Positions 53,000 to 62,667 of a stretch of 64,000 nt of DNA are shown in pieces. The stretch covers positions 611,780-675,779 of the forward strand of contig RHPI01000026.1 in assembly GCA_009103225.1 (NCBI GenBank). Reading direction: 5' to 3'. The notes under the pieces are model-generated. The model was not told the DNA's origin and searched no databases. It saw only the letters and a program-made list of their open reading frames with translations. The translations under genes were made by a program, and so were the position numbers. Each line of letters starts with the position of its first letter. Position 1 is the stretch's first letter. This stretch comes from Chlorokybus atmophyticus. Its lineage: Eukaryota > Streptophyta > Chlorokybophyceae > Chlorokybales > Chlorokybaceae.

Positions 53000-53024
53000 C
53001 CGCCGAAATTAGGACCATTTACCC
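53000..53024 (-). repeat. Right terminal inverted repeat of the pogo-type element
   Basis: Reverse complement reads GGGTAAATGGTCCTAATTTC and onward. It is followed by TA at 53025-53026. Confidence 0.92.
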
Positions 53025-53026
53025 TA

Positions 53027-53692
53027 CCTAAAGCTTTGTCACCGAACAATGGACTATGCCACGATGGTACCGTCGCGGCATAGTATCCTTTTGATTGTTG
53101 GCAATGGCCGATAGAATGGCCGATGGGGACGCGTAAGACGCGACTGACGCAGGTCAGTGAGGTCCGCTAGGGACTAGTGGCAGCGCAGGGGCCAAATGCC
53201 CGGGGCGCGACCTGTGAAAGACCGGCAGCGTTAACTGTGCGGCAAAGTATATACAGTCAAGCCCGAGGGGCTTCCAGCTGCTATTCACTGCGTCCAGGGG
53301 TCCGATGTGGGTCGACTGTTGTTGATGGTGAACCGAGTTGTATTTTGACGGTTGTCATTACGTGTTGACGAGCGTGCAGCGTGACTGGGTTCGCTGCCGT
53401 TTGCACTTGGCGATGAGTGTTGATGGCGACGCAGTCAATGCTGCAACGTCAGAGCGCTGACATGTCGCCCACTGTTTGCAGTGCATACTTGCTCGCACAA
53501 TTCGCATTTTACAAAACGCGCTCTTTTCGCAGCGGTTAGGGCCGCAACGACGTCAACTGAGCGCGACTACGGCGCTCAATTAACGTCCATGCCAACTTGT
53601 CATGACGTCGACACCAGTTAACAAAAAGAGACAAAATCAGCTCGCGGTGACGGCGACACTACACGACTAACGTCAATTGGAAACGGCACAGA
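53027..53692. other. Spacer between two transposons
   Basis: About 670 bases between the pogo-type element and the next element. No gene is visible. Confidence 0.4.
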
Positions 53693-53713
53693 CAGCCGGT
53701 GGGCCCAGAAGGG
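53693..53713 (+). repeat. Left terminal inverted repeat of the 7.1-kb element
   Basis: Starts CAGCCGGTGGGCCCAGAAGG. Perfect match to the reverse complement of 60815-60835. Confidence 0.9.
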
Positions 53714-54063
53714 GCTTGCAAGAAGGATTAGACATCCGCCGTTGCTGCTTTTGGGCCTTTCAATGGCCACGATGTCAGGGGGCCGTTGTGAGATCGCGAT
53801 AAGTGCGTGAAGGTTTGTGAGTATGTGTGCGCTTTTATGTTATGACTTGTGACCTCGCGTGCTACATTGGGTCTTAACCAAGCGTGTTTGGCTGTGAGGT
53901 CATGTGCCTCCTTGTGACGTTGTGAGGGCTTCCTCGTTGTGAATTTATGTGAGGGTTTGTGAGTATGCGTGTACTTGCGTGCATGCTCTGTCGGTGCGCG
54001 CGGGATGTGTTTTGAATTTAATTGGGGAGCGGCGGTGGCAACGGCGGCGGCGGCGGCGGCGGC

Positions 54064-54893
54064 ATGGATCAGTCTGAACAGGGGCAGACTTCCCCTAGTG
54101 AGGGGGCTGGTGGGGTCCAGTGTACACAGCACCCATCGCTGCCAGCTCAGGAGGCTGGCACGGAGGCCAGCACCTCCCCGGGGACTGAGGCGAGGAAGGC
54201 TAAGCGGAAGAAGCATGCGGATGCGCAGAAGGCTGTTAGGGTAGCCACAAAGCTAAAGGAGGAGTCCATGATGAGAGCTCTCCGTCGTGATTGCAACTTG
54301 CATGAATCATGTGTGCCATACCATGTTGTATTCAATGCAATAACTAGTGGCAAGAAGTGGAGGTACCACGCGGAGAATGACGCTTTCCACCAACTTGAGG
54401 TGAGTATGCAGTGTTGGATTAATGGGTAACGTGGTCGTGTGGACTGAGCAAGATGAGTGTGCTTGTAGGGTGACTTTGTGGAGCGTATAGCTGTGCATGC
54501 TGCTATGCCAAGTGTAGGTAGAGCCATGCCGCATACCCCACCCCCTAGTGAGGCTGGCATGACACCTGCGTTTCAGAAGGCTCTGATGCGCAATGCTGAT
54601 GTGAGTAGCTGTATTAAATGGTCTGGTTGTACTCGTTGATTGTATTGTATTGGTAATGGTGATTATTGGTGTAATTGTGCACGCAGGGCCAGTTGGTGGA
54701 GGTCACGCTGCCGGCTGGCTCAGTGGGCTTCACGCCTGACAGGGGGCCTCATCGTTTACTCCTAGGCCAGGACTTGGAGAGCGCACCAATCTGCACCCCT
54801 CACAGTCTTCGCAGCAGCACTCTAGCCACTACTGGGGCACAGGTGGTTAGGGGTTGGGATAGGGTAGTTAAGCTTAGCACCCATGCCCGGTAG
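54064..54893 (+). CDS. N-terminal exons of the 7.1-kb element's gene
   Basis: Exons 54064-54399, 54469-54600 and one from 54687 join in phase 0. ATG 54064 gives MDQSEQGQTSPSEGAGGVQC, a basic stretch (EARKAKRKKHADAQKAV) and then ESMMRALRRDCNLHESCVPY and SGKKWRYHAENDAFHQLEGD. The third exon runs GQLVEVTLPAGSVGFTPDRG and may splice onward; read straight it stops at 54893. No known domain is recognised. The position inside the element suggests it is the start of the same transcription unit as the 55.3-59.9 kb blocks, but a separate accessory gene is possible. Confidence 0.6.
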
Positions 54894-55261
54894 CGAACTC
54901 ATGCGTACGTCTGTTGACTTTGCTGGTGCTGCTGTGCAGGCAATGCAGATGAACATGCTTGTGATAGATGTGCACAATGGCAGACCATGTGCCACGAGTC
55001 TACTGCAGAGTCAATCAGCTTGCGTGCAATCACCAATGCACAAGCCATGCATGTGGAGGAGTTGCAGGCTTCACTGTCTATGACAAGCAACCAGAGACAA
55101 GTGAGAGCATTCAGTTGCAACCAGGCATTAGTTGTGGCAGTGTACGAGGGTATATATAAGATATGCAAAGGCCAGTGTGGTAATTGATATTTGTCAACCC
55201 TTAGAGCCTGAACGCTGAGTCACAAAGAAGTGTGGAGGAAACATGCTCCCTATAAACTCAG

Positions 55262-58200
55262 TTGGGAAGGTGCCAGATGGAGCTCACAGGTGTGAGTGAG
55301 GACCTAGCTTGCAGCAGGTCTATGGTTCAGCAGTATCAGTCGCAGTTGTTAAATCTACAGAACCAGCTACGAGATGACGGCAGTAGGCAGTCTGCGCTTA
55401 GGGCTGGGGTGTGGCCAGAGTCTGTGGCTACCATGCGAGATGCAGCTGAAGCACTGGTGGATGAGGGGCCAGCTACAGATGCGTGCAAGGCGGTGGCGAG
55501 ATGATTGCAAGACGAGGATGCCGCTCTCTTGCTGCAGGAGTGGGCACTGCGTAGTGGTGTCGCCACTCGGGTGCTGTCACAGGCATTGCATCGTGTTTTT
55601 TGGGCTGTTCTGGAGCAACTGACGGGATCCCCAAAGCTTGGCACTGTGCTGCTGGTGCGAGGCACTGATCATGGCCGTGCATTGGCGAAGGCTGTGTATG
55701 CTGGCTGGGTGCTGCGGAAGCCCAAAGAGTCAGCTGTAAATACAAATTAAAGTATGGGGGTTGTCAATGAGCAACTGCTACGGCATCTTAGCAAGTGCGT
55801 TCAACAAGCAGCTGCGGTGCGTGTCAAGGGTAATGCAGAGGGAACACCTGACTGGCGGTCTCTGCACATGAGAGATGAGTTGGATAGTAGGCAAGAGGAC
55901 GTGGTGAAGGTGTTGAAGGCCTTCACAGGCTTGTGGATTGCGGAGAGAGCTGCTGTGCGGGCTGGTTGTGATGATGATTGTGTGAAGGATCGCCTGAAAG
56001 TCATGCGCAATGAGACAGCAGTGATATATGCTAATGCACTTTACGCACGCAACCCCAAGGCATACTCAAAGTTTCACCTGGTGCTAGCCGACTATGTAGA
56101 GGGCTTTTGTGCCAAACCAAAGCTGCTGCACATGATGAATCGTCTTGGGTTATGTGTGAGCCGCTACACACTCAACAGGTCAGTCCAGCAAGGTGATTAT
56201 GCTGCACCGTGATTACCTGGCAGCTGGTGTAACGGCCTGTGCTGACCTGGTGTGCTGTGGACCTTGTAGGCATGTCACAACGATAACAACTGCCATGGCA
56301 ACTGCCCCCTTGCAGTTTGGCCATGCGGACGAGTTAGTAGTGTGCAGTAGTGACAACCTCGACTTTCAACAGTCACATACACTGATGTATATGGGCAAGG
56401 AGTCGTCCCACGGCTTGCATTGCACCACCACACAGGCTATCGTTACATGGCCTCGAGCACAATGTGACTTTCAGCCCGAAGTCAGCATGACTAAGGTCAG
56501 CAGACAATGAGGGTGCTGTGTTGCAGTGCAAACTACTTGATGGTGCAGGACACCTATTAACAGGTGGTGTTGTGGCAGCCTGTGAGATGGCGTACCTTGA
56601 GAGAGGCTTGCATCCCAGTACGCATGGACTTGGACCACCAGCGTCCGTTTCTGCAAGTGCCACGAAGATTCTTGGCGCTGCCATCACCAGACATTATGGT
56701 GTACTTGAATGATGGAGAGCAAAAAGCGCTAGACCTGTTTCACGTGGCATTATTTCAGGCAATCAACGGCAGGCGCAGGAGTGAAGGACAGCAGTCACAT
56801 ACTCTGAAGCATGAGTATGCAGCACTGCGCATGTGTGGTGATCGCCCTAGATCATCCATTCACTTCCTTCCCCTCTTGCCAATCAATCCAGACAAACGCG
56901 AGCACCTGAAGTTGGCACTCGCAGAAATACAAGCCAAGGTGTTAGAACCCTCTGGCATGAGCAGCATGCTGATAGCTGGAGATCAGAAGACATATGCACT
57001 CATTCTCGAGATTAAGGCATTGGAGCCAGGTTTCTGGGATTGGGTCCTTCCCATGATACGTGACTGGCATGTGCTGTTCAATATGCAGCCTGTGGTGTTG
57101 AAGATCTTCTTTGACGCTGGTTTGGATTGCCTGGCCCCGAGTGCTGGCTTTGCCATTTGTACAGCACGCAATGCTCTTGTGGACGGGAGAAACTGGAAAC
57201 GCAACAACTCGTTCCTCATGCAAGGCTTCGAGGCTGTGTATCGTGCACAGCTTGAAGCGTTTGAGGCTTCCGCTCACTACCAGCGTCACCTAGAGAGGTG
57301 GATACTCAACACTCACCCAATCTCTGCAGAGAATGCAGCAATCAGTTACCACACCGAATTTGTGGCCTATGGAGCTGCAAGAGCTGAGAGAGACAGCACA
57401 TGGGCGCTCTGGTGGCATTTTACACAACGTGATTGCCTACCTTATGTTACTTTATACTTTGCCACCAGGACGAGTGATTGGCAGCTTTGTTGTGCATCCT
57501 TGAAGATGCTTGCACCTCTGGCCTTCGCCTGGGACAGGCCACATTATCAGAGGGTGTTTAGCAGTCACCTGACTGATCTGCGCACTTGGCCTGCTAGTGT
57601 TTTGCAACTGCTTGGTGATGGGCACTTTGCAGTGTCCAGCGGGAGATGGGCTGCAAGCGTAGCTTGCGACGAGGCTCATGAAATGGTGATCAACCGTGAC
57701 CAGAAGCAGTGCATCAGCAGGCCCAGCGAGGAGTACCTGCGTCGCAAGACTCTGCACCTGACAACACGAGCTGCCAGCATGAAGAATTTGGACGCTCAAG
57801 TGCTACCACCTCCCAGACCACTCCCAGAGTGGGATTACAAGCGGACACTCAGCACAGTGGCACACATGACAGACACCATCAACAGTGCCGCTCACTTGAT
57901 GGTTGAACATGACCAGGAGCTGCAGCACCTGGTGCGCAAGGTGGCCGCAGAACCTGGTGCTGCAGCTGACCAAGCGCGACATTACACACTTGGGATCGAG
58001 GGATTCAGGGTTTTCATACAAAACAAGTATTGCAACAACTAAGGCGTGGTCAAAGTGAAGCGGAACAACCTAAGAACAATGGCAACTATCAGTAAGAAGG
58101 GCAATAGTGCAAGAACTGCTAGAAGGGTGGCTAAGGACCATGCACAAGTCATGCGAAAGCTCGCATCCAACGACCTACCTCCAGAACACTTGACTGCGAG

Positions 58201-59881
58201 GTACCTGGAGATACCTCAAGCATTCTTCAATGTGGAAGGCAACATGCGTTAGGGTAACAAGGCTGCATTTCTGGCTAAGCTTGCAGAGAGCAGTCCAAAA
58301 GCCTGTGCTGAGCGCTTTCCCACCAGCACTGAGTGCTATATCACGGAGGGCATGTTCATCATACAACAAGCGCCTGCAGACACCATCATTATCTATGGAG
58401 ACTACCTGCAGCAGTTGGTGAGAATACACCTGCGTCCTCGCTTCGCTGCTAATAGCATTCGGGAAGTGCATATCGTATTTGATGACCCACGGCATGCAAC
58501 GGGCGTCAAATCCAGCCTGCAGGCTAGAAGAGACGCCACTTCTGTTAATGACACAGACAGGATTGTGATAGGATTAGAGAAGGCACTGCCAGGGAGGTGG
58601 CGCCAGCTGCTGAACAACCGTAATGCCAAGCGCGAACTGTGCAGCCTGATCACCGAATACTTGCCAACTTATGCGGCGCAGTGGTTGCGCAATGGCCAGA
58701 AACTTATCCTGGCTGGAGGGAGCGACCACCCACAATATCAGCAAGGTGCTCGAATTCTCCAACACATTGAAGACGAAATCAGCATTAGCCAAGACACTTC
58801 ACTGGACTGCAATCACTGTGAAGCAGACAGTAAGGTGTGGTTCCATGTAGAGAACACACCTTGCAATCAGGTCGTTATCTAATCACCTGACACGGACATC
58901 ACAATAGTTGGGTTGGCTGCTATGCAGCAAGGGCTACTGCAGTCCAAACAAGTCTCAGTGCAGACCAGCCTCGAGAGGGCCTCCTCCACACGTCCACATT
59001 TCATCCACCTCAACCCACATCTACTGGGCCTGCGACAACAACCGCAGTTAAGACACACACCAAGCCAAGCTGCAGGACATTACATCATGCTGTTTTTCGC
59101 TGCCACTGGCAGCGACTATACAAGCTACATTGCAGGTATGGGAAAGGTGTGGCTCTGGCAAACAGTGGCAAGAACTGACGCATAATTCATTTCAAGAGAC
59201 ATGGCACTGCAAATACCTGAAGCAATGCTGTTGCGCTTGATGGGTTGTGCTTACTTTCGGAAGTATGCAAGACACTTCCAATGCCCCAGCCCAACAGCAT
59301 TATTTCACGACACATGTGGTGCCCATGCAAGCAAACATGACATACATACACTCACCCTTTGGTTAGCAGCCATCCACGATGCCACATGGCATACATTCTG
59401 GAAAGAAGAGGATAGAATGCCAACAGTGGATGCCATGTTATTTTACTGCAAGCGAGCATGCTGGGTGGTGAAGATGTGGCTGCAGGCTCCACGACAGCAC
59501 TTGATGACAACACCGTTGTCAGAGCATGGTTTCACACAGCAAGACAACTTGTGGACGGCACAGCTAGACACACCAGAGAACATGACAAGCGCTCGAGGAC
59601 GGAGACTTCTTTTATTGAAGGGGTGTGGCTGTTCGAAGACGGCGTGCAGCAACAACCAATGTCGTTGCAAGCGTGCTGGGCTTCCCTGTACTAGCAGCCG
59701 CAAGTGCACGCAATGCAACAACAGACACAAAGCAACTCCAGCACCACCACCACCAGTGGCACCATCCATGCCCAGAGTGCAGACACAAACCCAGTACCAA
59801 GACCGCATGTATGACCTTGATTCCTCGTCGTCCTCCAGCGATGAGGAAGACGAAACCCTTAAAGATAATGCAGAAGAGTAA
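55262..59881 (+). pseudogene. Putative transposase with DUF6589-like core and CXC cysteine-rich tail, interrupted
   Basis: Open blocks in one order: 55262-55504, 55505-55750 and 55754-56179 (same frame, separated by TGA and TAA). Then 56271 to about 56495, 56564-58042, 58046-58252, 58352-58882 and 59201-59881. Recognisable segments are LLHMMNRLGLCVSRYTLNR and SSDNLDFQQSHTLMYMGKES, like the D-N-[IL]-[DN] motif of DUF6589-type proteins. A core follows with AGDQKTYALILEIKAL, RDWHVLFNMQPVVLKIFFDA and LDCLAPSAGF. Near the end a tesmin/TSO1-like CXC motif (GCGCSKTACSNNQCRCKRAG, then CTSSRKCTQCNN) sits at 59619-59725, followed by an acidic Ser-rich tail. Similar proteins occur in repeat families of cnidarians and algae as far as I recall. 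Catalytic residues are not established. Stops at 55502, 55748, 58250 and 58880 indicate decay unless some lie in introns. Confidence 0.65.
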
Positions 59882-60111
59882 GAATAAAACCCAGAACCAG
59901 AAGATGAGTATGCAGAAGACGACAGTGCTGCTCAGAGAGACTGGGAGACAAATGCAGCCAATGCCCAGGACTGGGTGGAATTGGTAGAAACCCTAGACCT
60001 TGAGGACTTAGACTGTTAGCACTAGAGATTGCTGTTATGCAAGTGCTCCCAGCAGATGCTCATCCATGCAAAAGCATGTAGTATGCAACACTGCATGAGC
60101 ACCATCATGTG

Positions 60112-60220
60112 CCCCCCCCCCCCCCCCCCCCCCCCCNNNNNNNNNNNNNNNNNNNNNNNNNNNNNNNNNNNNNNNNNNNNNNNNNNNNNNNNNNNNNNNN
60201 NNNNNNNNNCCCCCCCCCCC
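60112..60220. repeat. Poly-C tract with N gap
   Basis: Twenty-five C residues (60112-60136), 73 N (60137-60209), then about eleven more C. It mirrors the poly-G gap at 19.6 kb. Confidence 0.85.
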
Positions 60221-60814
60221 TGTCACTTGTTTGCACAAACAACGTCACATTATGCACAGTGCAAACTAACACATGCACGAAGGTCCGACTATAGTCCTGC
60301 ACTGCACAACCAACACACGTAGTACACCTGCCTATAGCTGTCCCCCTCGAAGACAGGCCGACCGGGGGTACCCCGCATGGCCATAGCCGCCTACACCGCC
60401 GCCTCACCCAAAGCAACCACACACAGCCCAGCCGCCACCTACGCCGCCGCCGCCGCCGCCGCCACCAACAATACGCACAGCAACAACAAAGACGACCCCA
60501 GCTATCGGCGACAGATTTTAAATTCTCCCAAGGCAGCAAACCCTAACACGCTGTGCACGCGCAGGCACAGGACGTCACAACACATCACACAAAAACACGT
60601 CACAATTCTGACACGAAGAGCACGACGAGTCACAGATTGGCACACAATCACGCACACATCGTCACAACAGTGCACGCAGAGTCACACATGGCACATCACG
60701 TCATTTCATGCATACGCACACTCCGTCACATCACATCACACACAATATCCATGTCACCGCGCAGCCCACGTCACTGAACGCATTGACACCGCCGGTTAAT
60801 AAATGCCAGTGAAA

Positions 60815-60835
60815 CCCTTCTGGGCCCACCGGCTG
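60815..60835 (-). repeat. Right terminal inverted repeat of the 7.1-kb element
   Basis: Reads cccttctgggcccaccggct plus g. Exact reverse complement of the left end, followed by CAGA. Confidence 0.9.
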
Positions 60836-60998
60836 CAGAGTCAACAATCCGGACGCAATGGGAACCCCTCGGGCTGCTTGACTGTATATACATAGATGAT
60901 AAAGAGTTGGCGCGCAGTGGAGGTCGAGGGACTCGAGAACGGCTGGTGACGCCGACAGAACTAACCAGTTAATGATTGAGGTTGTGCGGTGCATGTAA

Positions 60999-61117
60999 GG
61001 GGAATCACCCTCGTGCTTGCTAAATTCACGCGAAATCCCCCTCGAGCGGGAGCGAGACTCTCGCTCCCGCTCGAGGGGGATTTCGCGTGAATTTAGCAAG
61101 CACGAGGGTGATTCCCC
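60999..61117. repeat. 119-bp perfect palindrome
   Basis: Two 59-base arms around a single central C at 61058 are exact reverse complements. The left arm begins ggggaatcaccctcgtgctt and ends cgagcgggagcgaga. Complementarity stops abruptly at both ends. It would fold into a hairpin with essentially no loop. Confidence 0.97.
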
Positions 61118-61231
61118 ACGAATGTGAGCTTGAGGACAAGCTGATAAGTAGAACGGAGAGAATTGTTATGAAGTGGGTAACTAGGGGTGCGGCTGGTTGG
61201 GCGGGCACACAAACACATCACACGCGCATTA

Positions 61232-61399
61232 CCGTGTTGCTCGCATACCCCCCTACAAACACAGCCCCCACAGCAAAATCAACGAGGGGGATACATTAGG
61301 GCACTATTTTGCCCGTAAAAGGGGGGTGTCAAACAAAGCCCCCCCCGAAAATCCATGGGGTGTTGTATTGGGAGGGGGTTTGTATTCGGGCAAATACGC
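61232..61399. mobile_element. MITE A with GC-rich stem and TA duplication
   Basis: The left end ccgtgttgctcgcatacccc pairs imperfectly with the right end (ggggtttgtattcgggcaaatacgc read in reverse complement). TA flanks both sides (61230-61231 and 61400-61401). The interior alternates C-runs and G-runs with a central tattttgcccgtaaaa. It is related to MITE B. Confidence 0.72.
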
Positions 61400-61579
61400 T
61401 ACATCAAGGGCCATCAGTGGCCAATGGCTTGGCCATCACATACGGCACCCGGCCTGCCTAGGCGGCGACTATCAGCTACCGGCCGTTCAATCTGTCCTGA
61501 ACAGATCGTGAACGTCAAAGCACATCGCTACTTCATGTAATCGCTCAAAATATTTGCGAAAAAAATCTTTCATATCATA

Positions 61580-61758
61580 CCGTATTCACTCTGATAGAAG
61601 CCCCCCTCCTAATGCAGCCCCCCCCAGCAAAAAGGGGTGGGGGTGCTGTAAAACAATTGCCCATTTACGGGCATCTTTGCCCCTAATACAGCCCCCCTCG
61701 GCAAAAAGGGGTGGGGGGGCTGTAAATGAAGGGGGAGGCTTTATCAGAGTAAATACAG
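61580..61758. mobile_element. MITE B with GC-rich stem and TA duplication
   Basis: The left end ccgtattcactctgatagaa and the right end (reverse complement ctgtatttactctgataaag) form about 30-base inverted repeats, flanked by TA on both sides. Inside are paired runs (agcccccc/ggggggct) and an internal near-duplicate: gcaaaaaggggtgggg occurs twice. It is non-coding. Ends and TA duplication fit a Tc1/mariner-type non-autonomous element. Confidence 0.82.
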
Positions 61759-62149
61759 TATAAAGATTGATATATGATGTTTATACAATAATATCACATT
61801 AGTAATATACATGTATATGTACAAATTATATTACTATCGGTATGTGTATTGTCATGCCTATCGCCCGGGCATGCCAGTCGTCATCGGGCATGCCTACAGC
61901 GAGACCCTCGCCCAGCTTACTAGCATGGCGACCCGCGCGCGTCTCTGACCAGTAGCTAGGTCATGTCTCTAGAGTAGCTCATGACCATAGCCTACATAGG
62001 CACCGCGCGTAGCTGTTCAGTGGTGAGTTCAGTTACAAGTTGGGTTCCATATCGAGTGGGGATTTCCTGTGGAAATAGCCTTGATATGACCGTTAGCTTG
62101 TGTTCTGGACAGTCATGAGTTGACTTGTATAAGTAGGCACAATGTTTAC

Positions 62150-62440
62150 CGGATCAGCTGATGACACTGTAAGTGAGAAAGCTAAGAGCTTGTGACGCGA
62201 CTTGAACTACGAAACACACCGTCCCGGCTCCCAAGAATCCCCTCACCGTGTGAGAGCCTGTGCATGTTCTTGTGCACTGTGCTTGTCTTTGCTGTGAGCT
62301 TGTATACTTGGTCGCGGTGTGCTTGATGGCATCAGTCAGGGCATAGCATCCACGCGTTGCTTGCTCATTCACCTCACTTAACAGTGTAATTTCTCTTCCA
62401 CTCATGCAAAGTACTGTAAACAGCACTACCTATAATAGTG
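62150..62440 (-). repeat. Dispersed repeat, inverted relative to 24,760-25,010
   Basis: The minus strand reads gtgctgtttacagtactttg, then cgtggatgctatgccctgac and gtgcacaagaacatgcacag, matching the 24.8 kb copy in order. Its place just before gag suggests LTR or leader sequence. Confidence 0.7.
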
Positions 62441-62667
62441 GCTTGTTGACTTACAGTGTCACCCTCTTTGCTCAAGTGAGTGTACTGTAGTTGCAGGCTG
62501 CACATCAGCATCGCAATCTGTAGTTGTACACATCGCAGTGCATCGTTGTCACCGTCATCGCATAGCGCGCACAAGCGCTAGTGTGTTGGGTGATAGCAGC
62601 ATTGGGGATCCCATTGTAGAGCACAAACACTCTACCCTTCATCCACTTTCACCATCGCATCAGCTGT

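Larger units (their letters stand above)
49349..53024 (-). mobile_element. Pogo/Tigger-type DNA transposon with intact terminal inverted repeats
   Basis: The 25-bp ends at 49349-49373 (starting GGGTAAATGGTCATAATTTC) and 53000-53024 (its reverse complement with one mismatch) match at 24 of 25 positions. Each is bordered by TA (49347-49348 and 53025-53026), the target duplication of Tc1/mariner-pogo elements. The 3,676-bp body carries a minus-strand transposase gene (about 52130-50053). The intact ends indicate it could have been mobilised in trans until fairly recently. Confidence 0.92.
53693..60835 (+). mobile_element. 7.1-kb DNA transposon with 21-bp perfect terminal repeats and CAGA duplication
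   Basis: The ends at 53693-53713 (CAGCCGGTGGGCCCAGAAGG plus G) and 60815-60835 are exact reverse complements over 21 bases. Both are flanked by CAGA (53689-53692 and 60836-60839), consistent with a 4-bp target duplication. The body carries a plus-strand multi-exon gene (54064-59881) encoding a large protein with a CXC-type cysteine-rich tail. Subterminal regions are rich in GTGAC/GTCAC motifs. I cannot assign it to a transposon superfamily from sequence alone. The 73-base N gap lies near its right end. Confidence 0.85.
60836..62667. other. Repeat-dense region without host genes
   Basis: Holds the 119-bp palindrome (60999-61117), two MITEs (61232-61399 and 61580-61758) and, from about 61850, sequence that is probably the LTR and leader of the following retrotransposon. 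No host gene is seen. Confidence 0.6.

Noticed and set aside
53728-54216. Minus-strand 162-codon frame overlapping the left end of the 7.1-kb element
   Set aside because: Its composition follows GCC repeats and the antisense of the element's first exon. The plus-strand frame has consistent splice sites.
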